Of a stretch of DNA of 64,000 nucleotides, positions 19,106 through 27,771 are shown piece by piece. The position numbers were made by a program, and so were the translations under genes. This DNA is from Brevibacillus sp. JNUCC-41 (GTDB taxonomy: Bacteria > Bacillota > Bacilli > Bacillales > DSM-1321): contig NZ_CP062163.1 in the NCBI RefSeq assembly GCF_014844095.1, forward strand, positions 1,488,001 through 1,552,000, given 5' to 3'. The notes below the pieces were generated by a model. It was given only the letters and a program-made list of their open reading frames with translations, did no database searches and was not told where the DNA came from. Every line of letters begins with the position of its first letter. Positions within the stretch are counted from its first letter, which is position 1.

Positions 19106-20161
19106 TTACGAATTCCTCGTTTTATATAGTAAATAAATGAAGTATGGTGCCCCGATGCTCGCTGTGAAGACACCAGCCGGTATTTCCAAAGGTGAGAATA
19201 AGGTCCGTCCAATTAAATCCGCCACCATAACCAGGATGCCACCAAGCAAAGCTGAAGCGGGCAGTAACACTCCAAAACTCGAACCAACCAGCCTTCTGGC
19301 CATGTGGGGTGCCATTAATCCCACAAATCCTATTCCTCCGGCAAATGCCGTGGAACCGCCAATCAAGGCCGTACTGATCATCAATAATGCAAACCGCTGT
19401 TTTTGGACATGGCCCCCAAGCCCCGTTGCAAGGTCATCGCCTAGCTCCTGTAAATTAATATTCCTGGCATACAGGAAGGCGATTAACAGGAATATTATCG
19501 TCCATGGTGCCAGTACAGCGATATTATTCCAGGTGGAGTTAGACACTGACCCCGTGATCCAAAGATTGGCCTGGCTCGCTTGATAGACTGGGCCAAGAAT
19601 CATCATCATCGTAGTGAGTGCCTTCATTAAAGCCATCACCCCAATCCCGATCAACACAAGCCTTATCGGGGGAACTCCATTTTTCCAGGCTAATGAATAA
19701 ACAAGAAAGGCCACGACCGTCGCCCCAATGAATGCAGCTAACGGCAGCCAATTGATGCTCACCGTCAAAGAATGATTCTTATCGCTAAAAATGGCCAGGA
19801 ATCCAACGACCGCTACTGTCGCTCCTCCTGTTATCCCCAAGATATCCGGCGAAGCAAGTGGATTTCGAATCATCCCTTGAAGGATCCCTCCAGCTACAGC
19901 AAGGCCCATCCCTACCAGCAAGGCAACAATTATTCTAGGCAGGCGGAAAGATTGGATAATAAGCCGATCGCTCTCCGTCCCCCCTCCGATAAAAACCTGG
20001 AGGACACTTAACGGATTTATATTCATTTCACCCACTCCAGTACTGATTACAAACACTAGTGAAGTGACTAAAAATAATATAAAAATCACGATCATAGCTT
20101 TTCTATCCATCAAGAATGATATTTTTTCATTAAATAAACGAAAGCTCTTATATGACTTCAT
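19106..20161 (-). CDS. yfhA: FecCD-family iron-siderophore permease (YfhA-like)
   Basis: The 351-aa permease has about nine to ten transmembrane segments. Family motifs are FRLPRIIVALLVGMGLAVAGGILQ, NPLASPDILGITGGA and GFVGLMAPHMARRLVG. It would form the membrane channel of a siderophore ABC importer together with the 20158-21162 permease. Its ATG overlaps the stop of that gene by 4 bases (ATGA). The pair resembles B. subtilis YfiZ-YfhA, the schizokinen/arthrobactin importer, which borrows the ATPase YusV encoded elsewhere. No ATPase gene is adjacent here either. Substrate assignment is inference. Confidence 0.85.
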   Translation of the reverse strand: MKSYKSFRLFNEKISFLMDRKAMIVIFILFLVTSLVFVISTGVGEMNINPLSVLQVFIGGGTESDRLIIQSFRLPRIIVALLVGMGLAVAGGILQGMIRNPLASPDILGITGGATVAVVGFLAIFSDKNHSLTVSINWLPLAAFIGATVVAFLVYSLAWKNGVPPIRLVLIGIGVMALMKALTTMMMILGPVYQASQANLWITGSVSNSTWNNIAVLAPWTIIFLLIAFLYARNINLQELGDDLATGLGGHVQKQRFALLMISTALIGGSTAFAGGIGFVGLMAPHMARRLVGSSFGVLLPASALLGGILVMVADLIGRTLFSPLEIPAGVFTASIGAPYFIYLLYKTRNS

Positions 20162-21162
20162 CGGCCGCTGAACCCCTTTCTAGCAATATAAATAAAGAAT
20201 GGGGTCCCGATTATGGCTGTCATGACTCCAACCGGAACTTCTCGAGGCATCAGGATATACCTTGATATGACATCGGCCGCAATCAAAAGCACCGCCCCGA
20301 AAAGTCCAGAGAAGGGAATCACCCACCGATGATCAATACCAACTATAGAGCGGGTAAGATGCGGAACGACGATACCTATAAAGCCAATCGGACCCGCAAC
20401 CGCCACTGATCCGCCAGCGAGCAGGATGATTGCCAGTCCCAGGACCAGTTTAAGGAAAACTATATTCAGTCCAAGGCCTTTCGCAACATCTTCACCCATT
20501 GATAACACATTCATTTTACCGGACATGATCAAGGCAAGGCCCCATCCTACGACAAGATAAGGCAGGACGGCAACTAAATTGTCTAGACTTCTACCGGAAA
20601 CGGATCCGGCAAGCCAGAATAGGACTTGATCTAAAAGAGCCTCATTAGAAACAAGAAGACCTTGGGTAAGTGAAGCTACCATGGCCGTCATGGCTGCACC
20701 AGCCAATGTCAGCTTCATCGGTGTCAAGCCGCCGCGTCCCATGCTACCAATCATAAATATGCTTATCGCAGCTATGGCCGCCCCTATGAATGAGAGCCAT
20801 GTGAATACTTGAAGATTGCTTATCCCAAACACCGTGACCCCAGTGACAACAGCCAATCCTGCCCCGGCGTTGACCCCGAAGATATCCGGAGAGGCCAGGG
20901 GGTTTTTAGTTAGCGTTTGCATCAAAACCCCCGAGATGGCTAAACTTGCACCAATTGCCGAAGCAATCAGGGCACGCGGAAGTCTGACTGATTGAATGAC
21001 AATGTGTTCATTCGTCCCATTGAAATGGGTAAAAGCATCGATGGCCATTTTCCATGTTGTATCTGTATAACCGTATACAATGCTTGAGCACAGTAAAAAC
21101 AGCAGCAAAAGAACGGTAATGAACAGCCCCATCCATTTCTGCCATGTATATTTTAATAACAT
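20158..21162 (-). CDS. yfiZ: FecCD-family iron-siderophore permease (YfiZ-like)
   Basis: The 334-aa permease has the motifs VRLPRALIASAIGASLAISGVLMQ, NPLASPDIFGVNAGAGL and GPIGFIGIVVPHLTR. The last is the conserved Gly-rich loop contacting the ATPase. It is first in the minus-strand permease operon, divergent from the binding-protein gene. A sigma-A promoter (21228-21199 on the minus strand) and a Fur box at 21235-21249 precede it. It most likely heterodimerises with the downstream permease. Confidence 0.86.
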   Translation of the reverse strand: MLLKYTWQKWMGLFITVLLLLFLLCSSIVYGYTDTTWKMAIDAFTHFNGTNEHIVIQSVRLPRALIASAIGASLAISGVLMQTLTKNPLASPDIFGVNAGAGLAVVTGVTVFGISNLQVFTWLSFIGAAIAAISIFMIGSMGRGGLTPMKLTLAGAAMTAMVASLTQGLLVSNEALLDQVLFWLAGSVSGRSLDNLVAVLPYLVVGWGLALIMSGKMNVLSMGEDVAKGLGLNIVFLKLVLGLAIILLAGGSVAVAGPIGFIGIVVPHLTRSIVGIDHRWVIPFSGLFGAVLLIAADVISRYILMPREVPVGVMTAIIGTPFFIYIARKGFSGR

Positions 21163-21198
21163 ATCCAGTTACCTTTCCAATCACGTTTGTATAGTAAT

Positions 21199-21228
21199 AT
21201 TTTACTGGTCGTAATGGGAATATGTCAA
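21199..21228 (-). promoter_or_regulatory. Sigma-A promoter of the siderophore permease operon
   Basis: On the minus strand TTGACA (21228-21223), 18-base spacer, TAAAAT (21204-21199). The adjacent Fur box lies just upstream of the -35 element. Confidence 0.65.
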
Positions 21229-21234
21229 CGGATT

Positions 21235-21249
21235 TGAGAATCATTTTCA
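21235..21249. promoter_or_regulatory. Fur box 1
   Basis: TGAGAATCATTTTCA matches 13 of 15 positions of the Bacillus Fur 7-1-7 consensus TGATAATNATTATCA. It lies between the two divergent iron-uptake promoters. Confidence 0.75.
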
Positions 21250-21257
21250 TTTATATA

Positions 21258-21286
21258 TTGACAGAAAAGTATATTCATTTTATGAT
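21258..21286 (+). promoter_or_regulatory. Sigma-A promoter of the siderophore-binding protein gene
   Basis: TTGACA (21258-21263), 17-base spacer, TATGAT (21281-21286). Fur boxes lie on both sides. Confidence 0.8.
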
Positions 21287-21298
21287 GATGCTGTTAAG

Positions 21299-21313
21299 TG
21301 CGAATGATTATCA
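21299..21313. promoter_or_regulatory. Fur box 2
   Basis: TGCGAATGATTATCA matches 13 of 15 positions of the Fur consensus. It covers the transcription start expected from the promoter at 21258-21286, a typical repressing position. Confidence 0.75.
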
Positions 21314-21342
21314 TTTGCTGAAGAATTAGGAGGGATACATAA

Positions 21343-22332
21343 ATGTTTAGATTCAAGTCATTATTAACGATTTTTACAATATTTGCAGTCTTTCTTCTAG
21401 CAGCTTGCGGGAATTCGGATGAAAAAGCCGATGGAAATAAGGCTGACGACAAGAAAGAGGATAAAAGCTACACAATTGAGCATGCCATGGGCACTGCCAA
21501 GTTGAAAGAAACGCCTAAAAGGGTGGTCGTTTTAACAAATGAAGGTACTGAGGCATTGCTTGCTTTAGGAATTAAACCTGTTGGTGCCGTTCAATCATGG
21601 CTTGGTGACCCTTGGTACGACCATATTAAAGATGATATGGATGGGGTCGAAGTTGTTGGTGTTGAACATGAAGTTAACTTAGAAAAAATCGCATCACTGA
21701 AGCCTGACTTGATTATCGGAAGCAAGATACGCCAAGAGGCTGTTTATGATAAATTAAATGCGATCGCCCCTACCGTTTTCTCGGAAACGCTAAGAGGAGA
21801 TTGGAAAGAAAACTTTAAACTTTATGCAAAAGCCTTGAACCTTGAAGAAAAAGGTAACGATGTAATTGCGGAGTTCGATAAAAACACAGAAGATCTTAAA
21901 GCTAAATTGGGTGATAAAGTAAATCAAGAAGTATCCATTGTTCGTTTCATGGCTGGAACTACTCGTATTTATTACACTGATTCATTCTCTGGAGTGATTT
22001 TCGATCAATTAGGATTTAAACGTGCAGAACAACAGAAGGAACTTTTCACTGCAGATAATAAATTAGGTAACCTTGCCATTGAGGTTGGGAAAGAAGTCAT
22101 CCCTAAAATGGATGGAGATATTCTCTTCTACTTCACTTACGCTCCTGAAGGGGACAAACAGGCCCTAAGCACAGCAAAAGAATGGACGAATGATCCGCTT
22201 TGGAAAAACCTTGATGCAGTCAAAAATGGAAATGCCCATGAGGTTAGCGACGCAACATGGAATACAGCTGGCGGAGTAATTGCAGCTAATGAAATGCTGG
22301 ACGATATAGAAAAGATCATGCTTGAAAAGTAA
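21343..22332 (+). CDS. yfiY: Siderophore-binding lipoprotein of an ABC importer (YfiY-like)
   Basis: The 329-aa lipoprotein has a signal peptide ending in the lipobox LAAC (Cys22), then a Ser/Asp/Lys-rich linker and a PeriBP/FhuD-type class III binding domain from about residue 45 (KRVVVLTNEGTEALLALGIKPVGAV). The LEKIASLKPDLIIGSKIRQ stretch is characteristic. It captures ferric siderophore on the cell surface and delivers it to the divergently encoded permeases. AGGAGG lies 8-10 bases before the ATG. Two Fur boxes and a strong promoter upstream indicate iron-repressed expression. The hydroxamate/citrate-type substrate is inferred from resemblance to YfiY. Confidence 0.88.
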   Translation: MFRFKSLLTIFTIFAVFLLAACGNSDEKADGNKADDKKEDKSYTIEHAMGTAKLKETPKRVVVLTNEGTEALLALGIKPVGAVQSWLGDPWYDHIKDDMDGVEVVGVEHEVNLEKIASLKPDLIIGSKIRQEAVYDKLNAIAPTVFSETLRGDWKENFKLYAKALNLEEKGNDVIAEFDKNTEDLKAKLGDKVNQEVSIVRFMAGTTRIYYTDSFSGVIFDQLGFKRAEQQKELFTADNKLGNLAIEVGKEVIPKMDGDILFYFTYAPEGDKQALSTAKEWTNDPLWKNLDAVKNGNAHEVSDATWNTAGGVIAANEMLDDIEKIMLEK

Positions 22333-22338
22333 TAGTTT

Positions 22339-22379
22339 AAAAAAGGCCTTTCTCGATACAAATCGAGAAAGGCCTTTTT
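22339..22379. terminator. Bidirectional terminator between the yfiY-like gene and minJ
   Basis: AAAAAGGCCTTTCTCGAT pairs with ATCGAGAAAGGCCTTTTT across a 4-base loop. Confidence 0.92.
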
Positions 22380-22398
22380 ATTTTATATTAATGTGTCA

Positions 22399-23592
22399 TT
22401 AACCCACTTGTCCGCTTTCCTTTAATTGATCATCTACGAACAAGATGCCCAATTCGTAATGCTCCCCGTCAAAAAGAGCTCTTTGTACAAAACGGATCTG
22501 TTCATTGTTATCTATGACCTCAAGCTTGCAATGTGCCCGGTTTATTTGGAGCGCCCTGTATAACTCTTCTTCTTCCCTGACGACGACCCCATTTATTTTC
22601 GAAATGACCTCGCCTTTTTGCAACCCCATTTTATCTGCCGGAGATTGAGGGATAACGCCTAAGATCTGGACACCCAGCTTACTTTTCGAAAAATAAAAAG
22701 GAAGCTTTTGATCCATTGCCTTTTGGGTATGGTGCAGAATTTCACGACCAAGGATTGCTAAAACAGCCGTTATGATTGCCAATGGGGGGTACCAGTAACC
22801 AACTGCAGCCAATATCGTAATCACAATTCCCAATGCCCCTACCTTTTTGCCTTGCGCCCTAATGGCCAGTTCCGGAAGCGTCCCATGAACTTTTTGCTTA
22901 AAGCCGATTAAAATGGGCAATACGATCGGAGATAGGGACATGTCGCCGATTGAAAAAACTGGATACCATTCGAAAGGCACTGGAAGTTGTCCTCCAGGAA
23001 TCATGACGAACATGGGAATTAGCCAGATTCGCTGTGAAACATACACACCTATCGGCTGCCCCCTCTTGGATACTTCCAACTGAGGAGAGACCTTTTCACT
23101 TCCATTGCCAGCAATCAAAAACCCTTCAGCAATCAGTAATAATCCTATCAAAATAACAAGTGTCGGATATACGGACCGATCCAGCTGATTAAAAGCATCC
23201 TGAAATAAAGTCAGCTGGATATCACTATCATATAAAAAGAAAAGGATAAAGAAGGTGAGTCCCACAGTATAAACGGGGGAAACAAACCTCTTTTTCATGG
23301 ATAGCATGGATAAAACCGTAACCACTGCCATGATGAACAGAGCCGCCAAAGGAATGGCTAGTCCAGTAGCCAGCGTGAGGAAGGAAAGGATCAATCCCCA
23401 TATCAATCCTTGAGGTAACATGGAACGCAGCTCCATGGAAAAACTGTAAATCTTCGTATTGAAATCATGGCGTTCCCGTTTAACTCGAAGATAGCCGATG
23501 AATAAACAATAGGCAATCGAAACATAAAGCAAAGGATGAAGGAAGAGTTTTCCTAATCCCATTAAGCATGCAATCAGCCAATCCGTTGTCAA
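22399..23592 (-). CDS. minJ: MinJ, division-site selection PDZ membrane protein
   Basis: The 397-aa protein bridges DivIVA and MinD in Bacillus and restricts FtsZ assembly away from poles and completed septa. About eight to nine hydrophobic helices fill residues 5-290, followed by a cytoplasmic PDZ domain (about 295-380: KSKLGVQILGVIPQSPADKMGLQKGEVI). I propose the TTG at 23592 (MTTDWLIACLMGLGKLFLHP) because it aligns with the usual N-terminus and gives the same 397-aa length as B. subtilis MinJ. An upstream TTG at 23622 would add ten residues. It lies downstream of ctpB as in B. subtilis, but without the intervening swrA. Confidence 0.88.
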   Translation of the reverse strand: MTTDWLIACLMGLGKLFLHPLLYVSIAYCLFIGYLRVKRERHDFNTKIYSFSMELRSMLPQGLIWGLILSFLTLATGLAIPLAALFIMAVVTVLSMLSMKKRFVSPVYTVGLTFFILFFLYDSDIQLTLFQDAFNQLDRSVYPTLVILIGLLLIAEGFLIAGNGSEKVSPQLEVSKRGQPIGVYVSQRIWLIPMFVMIPGGQLPVPFEWYPVFSIGDMSLSPIVLPILIGFKQKVHGTLPELAIRAQGKKVGALGIVITILAAVGYWYPPLAIITAVLAILGREILHHTQKAMDQKLPFYFSKSKLGVQILGVIPQSPADKMGLQKGEVISKINGVVVREEEELYRALQINRAHCKLEVIDNNEQIRFVQRALFDGEHYELGILFVDDQLKESGQVG

Positions 23593-23774
23593 TTTCTTTG
23601 CACCATCCTCAACAGTAATCAAAATTTTGTCAAACTTCGTTCTGGTCAGTTACCTCCTATTCTATCAAATATGTAACCTTCATGCCTATTAAGATGCAGA
23701 AAAAGTAGCTTTATCTTAAGTTTCCCCTAAACTGCCTTCATGTTCTCAGGCGGGGCTCGATCAAATGCGAAAGA

Positions 23775-23800
23775 GGCACCGTTCCAAGGGGAACGGTGCC
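23775..23800 (-). terminator. Terminator downstream of ctpB
   Basis: GGCACCGTTCC pairs perfectly with GGAACGGTGCC across a 4-base loop. The following minus-strand tail CTCTTTC is only moderately T-rich. Confidence 0.65.
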
Positions 23801-23806
23801 ATCAAT

Positions 23807-25231
23807 TTATTTCACTAAATAATTCAAAGCCGTGCGTAACTGAATATCATTATCTTCATCCCGGATTTTATCCAGAATGGCGGATTCCAGATGTGCTGCG
23901 GTTTTAGAGTCCAACTTACCAGTTACTTCCAGTCCAAATTGTTTTTGGAATGCCTTCACTGCAATTTCTGTACTCCAATCATAATATCCATCTTCACGAC
24001 CCGGTTCAAATCCTAGTCCTTTCAGAATGCTTTGCGCATACTGGATTTGTTCATCATTCATATCCCGCTGCAACACCTTCTCAATAGCCAGCTGATGTGC
24101 ATCAAAATACTCCGGTTGTTTCACTTTGATTGCCGGTTCGATCCCTTTTTTATGGATCCATTTCCCTGATGGCGTCAGCCACTTATATAACGTAAGTTTA
24201 ATCTTACTGCCATCACCCATTGGTACAGCTTGCTGTACAGTGCCTTTCCCGAAGGTCTTCTCACCGACCAATGGATAGCCCCCCGCCTCTTGCATCGCGC
24301 CAGCCAGGATTTCCGAGGCTGAGGCGCTGCCTTTATCCGTCAAGACAGCAACGGGATAAGCTTTCGCTTTCTTAAGGCTTGTAAAAAACGATTGCGTTTC
24401 TCCCGTTCTTTCCGCAATTTGCAAATAGGGTTTGTCTTTTGTGATAAACTCGCCAAGAATCGTTTCCACACTGGAAAGAAGGCCGCCTGGATTGCCGCGT
24501 ACATCTATGACCAAGCCCTTGATTCCCTTCTTTTCAAGCCCCTTTAACTGCTTTTTGAAATCAGTCGCAGTATTTTCCGAGAATGAGGTCAACTCGATAT
24601 AACCGATTTGTTCTCCCGCGACTTCCTTAATTGATGAAAATACGGTATCCAATGGGATTTCGGCACGCACCATATTGAATTCTAGAGGATTGTCCACCCC
24701 TGCCCGCTTTATTTCCATTTTGACGGGTGATCCTTTTTCGCCACGGATTTTCAGGCGTGTCTCATACAGATTCAAACCTTCTACACTCTCGCCATTCACC
24801 TTAAGGATTTGATCTTTCGGCTTTAATCCCGCTTTTTCAGCAGGTGAATCTTTGTAAGGAGAAACAATGATGACCTTACCATCTTCCATTCCGATTTCAG
24901 TCCCAATCCCTTCAAACGAGGAGTCCAGGGTTTCATTGAATTGTTTGGCGGTCTCCTTGTCCATATATACGGAATAAGGATCTTTCAACGCTGACAGCAT
25001 GCCTTGAATGGCACCCGCGACCAGTTTGGAACCGTCCACCTGTTCTACATACTGACTTACGATCAAACCGTAAGCTTGTTCAACTTTTGCCCATTCCTTA
25101 TCCTTCGATATCGCTTGGCTTTCATCCTTTACTTCATTCTTGGCCGAGAAGCTTGTCCAATATATGCCCCCCACTGCTCCAATGGCTAGTGACATGATGA
25201 TTGCTAGAGGAAGTACCCATTTTTTGACCAT
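23807..25231 (-). CDS. ctpB: CtpB, carboxy-terminal processing serine protease (S41)
   Basis: The 474-aa protease is secreted or membrane-anchored. It has an N-terminal hydrophobic segment (VLPLAIIMSLAIGAVGG), a PDZ domain with SSFEGIGTEIG and GLKPKDQILKVNG, and an S41 core with catalytic Ser in DKGSASASEILAGA and Lys in GEKTFGKGTVQ. A C-terminal peptidoglycan-binding helical repeat (ILKGLGFEPGREDGYYDW) follows. In B. subtilis CtpB cleaves SpoIVFA during sporulation to trigger sigma-K activation. The start at 25231 has GGGG 6 bases upstream; an ATG at 25243 is nearly as good. Confidence 0.9.
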   Translation of the reverse strand: MVKKWVLPLAIIMSLAIGAVGGIYWTSFSAKNEVKDESQAISKDKEWAKVEQAYGLIVSQYVEQVDGSKLVAGAIQGMLSALKDPYSVYMDKETAKQFNETLDSSFEGIGTEIGMEDGKVIIVSPYKDSPAEKAGLKPKDQILKVNGESVEGLNLYETRLKIRGEKGSPVKMEIKRAGVDNPLEFNMVRAEIPLDTVFSSIKEVAGEQIGYIELTSFSENTATDFKKQLKGLEKKGIKGLVIDVRGNPGGLLSSVETILGEFITKDKPYLQIAERTGETQSFFTSLKKAKAYPVAVLTDKGSASASEILAGAMQEAGGYPLVGEKTFGKGTVQQAVPMGDGSKIKLTLYKWLTPSGKWIHKKGIEPAIKVKQPEYFDAHQLAIEKVLQRDMNDEQIQYAQSILKGLGFEPGREDGYYDWSTEIAVKAFQKQFGLEVTGKLDSKTAAHLESAILDKIRDEDNDIQLRTALNYLVK

Positions 25232-25317
25232 ATTTATCCCCATTTCTGACCTGATATGTATTTCACTATATGAGGGGAATGGAGAGAATATGCTTAAAGA
25301 AAATGGTGACACCACAC

Positions 25318-25356
25318 AAAAAAAACAGACAAGGAATTTACCTGGTCTGTTTTTTC
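25318..25356 (-). terminator. Terminator downstream of the M23 peptidase gene
   Basis: Minus-strand AAAACAGACCAGG...CCTTGTCTGTTTT hairpin followed by a T run. Confidence 0.85.
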
Positions 25357-25372
25357 GTTGATATATTGGGTA

Positions 25373-26782
25373 TTAATTAGGTATATAGTTTAATGGGTTA
25401 ACAGCATTTGACTTGCTATAATTCCATGGGCCTTTATGTAGTTCAAAGTGTAAATGCTGACCGAAGGAATGTCCTGTGTTACCCATGATGCCAACTTGTT
25501 GACCTTTGGCAACTACAGCACCTTCGCCTACTTGTCTAGAACTTAAGTGTGCGTACACAGTAGTCCATTGCTGACCGCTGATTGAATGTGTAACGAAGAC
25601 GACGTTACCGTATGTACTTGAGAAGTAAGAACGGCTTACGACTCCGTCGGCTGCCGCTACAACTGGAACCGTTCCGCTAGCAGCGATATCGATGCCGGCA
25701 TGCTGTTTATTCCAGCGTTCACCCATTGTTGAAGATACATATCCTGCACTAGGTCTAGTGAAAGTACCAGATGATACAGCCGGCGCTTGACTTACATTAG
25801 ACGAAGATTGTGAAGATTGTGAAGATGATGATGATGATGATGAGCTGTTGCTTTTTGCACTATATCCTGAAGAAGTGGATTGTTTTTTAGTTTCGGATGC
25901 TTGTGATGCTTGAGAAGCCGCTTGTGCTGCCGCTTGCGCAGCTTCTTGCTCTGCACGTTTTTTCGCTTCGGCTGCCGCTTTTTTACGGGCTGCTTCCAAT
26001 TCGGCAAGACGTTGATGCTCTAAGCTGATGGCAGATTTGATCGCTTTTTCTTGAGCGGCAAGATTCGCTTTCTCTTCCTCTAGACCCATCTTCTCATCTT
26101 CATGCTTTTTAGTTTGTTGCTTTAATTTCTTAACCAAAGCATCCTTTTCTTGCTTCTGCTGTTTTTGCTGCTTTTGAATTTCCAATAGTTCAGCTTTTGC
26201 CACTTCTAAACTGGCTAGCTTCGTTTCTACGGCTTTTTGCTTTTCTTCCAGATCCTTTTTATCCAGCTCATGCTGCTTTAAAATATCGCGGTCGGCTTCA
26301 GCGATTGTCGCTACAGCTCCGACACGGTCAACTAAATCCCCAAAACTGGATGATCCGAATAATACTTCAAGGTAGTTCACGTCCCCGCCAGTCTCCTGGA
26401 AGGAAAGGGCCCTTTCCTTCAATACTTCATTACGTTTGGCAATCCGCTCTTTTAATACTTTAATCTCTTCTTTCAATGCCTCAATTTCTTTTTTCGTTTG
26501 AGTAATTTCAGCATTTTTGGCATCGATCTTTTTTGCGGACTCGGCAATTTTTGCTTCAAGGGCAGCGATTTGGTCTTCTGCTGTCATTTGCTTATCCTGC
26601 AGGTTATCGATTTTCTTTTCCGTATCGGAAATATTCGATTCAACACCCGAACGTTTTTCCTGGATGGATTCTTTCTGTTTTTCTAAATTCGAAATCGACT
26701 CCGCATAAACTGAAGGTGCCGCTAGAATGCTTCCCAACCCGATCATGATGGAAGCATTCATGGCAATGATATTTTTTTTCAA
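25373..26782 (-). CDS. EnvC-like M23 peptidase with N-terminal coiled coil
   Basis: The 469-aa secreted protein has a signal peptide (cleavage near VYAES), two long coiled-coil blocks (about residues 30-110 and 155-275), an Ala/Gln-rich then Ser-rich linker (about 275-335), and a C-terminal LytM/M23 domain. Zn ligands are visible: HAGID (first His and Asp) and HLHFE (His-x-His). All metal ligands seem present, so it could cleave peptidoglycan cross-bridges itself. It lies directly downstream of ftsX and resembles EnvC, the FtsEX-controlled factor of proteobacteria. B. subtilis FtsEX instead acts through the NlpC/P60 enzyme CwlO. A partnership with this FtsEX is inferred from position. Confidence 0.88.
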   Translation of the reverse strand: MKKNIIAMNASIMIGLGSILAAPSVYAESISNLEKQKESIQEKRSGVESNISDTEKKIDNLQDKQMTAEDQIAALEAKIAESAKKIDAKNAEITQTKKEIEALKEEIKVLKERIAKRNEVLKERALSFQETGGDVNYLEVLFGSSSFGDLVDRVGAVATIAEADRDILKQHELDKKDLEEKQKAVETKLASLEVAKAELLEIQKQQKQQKQEKDALVKKLKQQTKKHEDEKMGLEEEKANLAAQEKAIKSAISLEHQRLAELEAARKKAAAEAKKRAEQEAAQAAAQAASQASQASETKKQSTSSGYSAKSNSSSSSSSSSQSSQSSSNVSQAPAVSSGTFTRPSAGYVSSTMGERWNKQHAGIDIAASGTVPVVAAADGVVSRSYFSSTYGNVVFVTHSISGQQWTTVYAHLSSRQVGEGAVVAKGQQVGIMGNTGHSFGQHLHFELHKGPWNYSKSNAVNPLNYIPN

Positions 26783-26877
26783 CGTTTCATTTCCCCTTTC
26801 AACCCGTTACATCCTTGCCTTGTAACGTCTCTCTATTTATGTCTGGCTTCTTTTGGCTTTCGAGTAAAGATTCACTT

Positions 26878-27771
26878 TTATACTTTCAAGAACTTCCTGA
26901 CGGACATCAAGCTGCCCCATATCCCGATAACGGCACCAATTACGATGAGGATGGCCGAGACTTGATAAATAAATGGATTTGCAGGCAGGAAATCTATGAA
27001 TTTGAACGTGATCTGCGGTGCTGCATATTTATATAGATTGTAGTAGAGTACGGAGATCAGACCTATCGGAATGATGGAACCGAGCACTCCCAACCAGAGA
27101 CCCTCCAAGAAGAATGGCCAACGGATGAACGTATTCGTCGCCCCTACCAACCTCATGATCTCAATTTCTTTTCTTCTGGCTACAATGGTAATTTTAATCG
27201 TATTCGAAATCAGGAACATTGCAGTAAATAGTAAACCTACAATAAGAACGATTCCTATGTTTCTAGCAATATTAACAAAGCTGAATAGTTTCTCGACATA
27301 GCCTTGTCCATATTTAACGCTTTGGATATACTCCAAACCTTCGATCTGTTTTGCCACCTTGATGACATCTTGCGGGGATTTCGTTTTGATAACATAAACG
27401 TCCCTTAATGGGTTATCTTGTTCAAATGGTTTAAAAGCATCACCATTATCTCCTAAATCATCTATTAAATTAGTAAGCTCTTCATCTTTTGGAGAGAAAA
27501 TCACTGATTCAATGCCGTTCATCTCCGTAATTTGCTTACCGATAGCTTTTATATCGTCATCATTCGCCGCATTATCAATATGTGCCCGAACTTCGACATC
27601 TTTCTCCACATTTCCCGCGATATGATTTAAATTCATCATGAGCACTAAAAAGACGCCAACCAATGTTAGAGTGACCGTTACTGCACTGACTGAAGCAAAC
27701 GTCATCCATCCATTACGGCCAATATTTTTAAAACTTTCACGGAAGTGACGGAGCAATGTTCTAAATTTCAT
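26878..27771 (-). CDS. ftsX: FtsX, cell-division ABC transporter permease
   Basis: The 297-aa protein has four transmembrane segments: one after RNGWMTFASVSAVTVTL, then a large extracellular loop of about 100 residues, then three near the C-terminus. FtsX transmits ATP-driven movement of FtsE to an extracellular cell-wall hydrolase. The start at 27771 is chosen because GAGGTGA lies about 8 bases upstream and homologues begin there. The gene then overlaps ftsE by 11 bases. An ATG at 27795 would add eight unusual residues. The next gene downstream is the coiled-coil M23 peptidase. Confidence 0.94.
   Translation of the reverse strand: MKFRTLLRHFRESFKNIGRNGWMTFASVSAVTVTLTLVGVFLVLMMNLNHIAGNVEKDVEVRAHIDNAANDDDIKAIGKQITEMNGIESVIFSPKDEELTNLIDDLGDNGDAFKPFEQDNPLRDVYVIKTKSPQDVIKVAKQIEGLEYIQSVKYGQGYVEKLFSFVNIARNIGIVLIVGLLFTAMFLISNTIKITIVARRKEIEIMRLVGATNTFIRWPFFLEGLWLGVLGSIIPIGLISVLYYNLYKYAAPQITFKFIDFLPANPFIYQVSAILIVIGAVIGIWGSLMSVRKFLKV

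Noticed and set aside
25792..26007. Minus-strand frame with a His-rich run in the M23 peptidase linker
   Set aside because: It is an alternative frame of the trinucleotide tract that encodes the Ser linker; the M23 frame is intact through this point.
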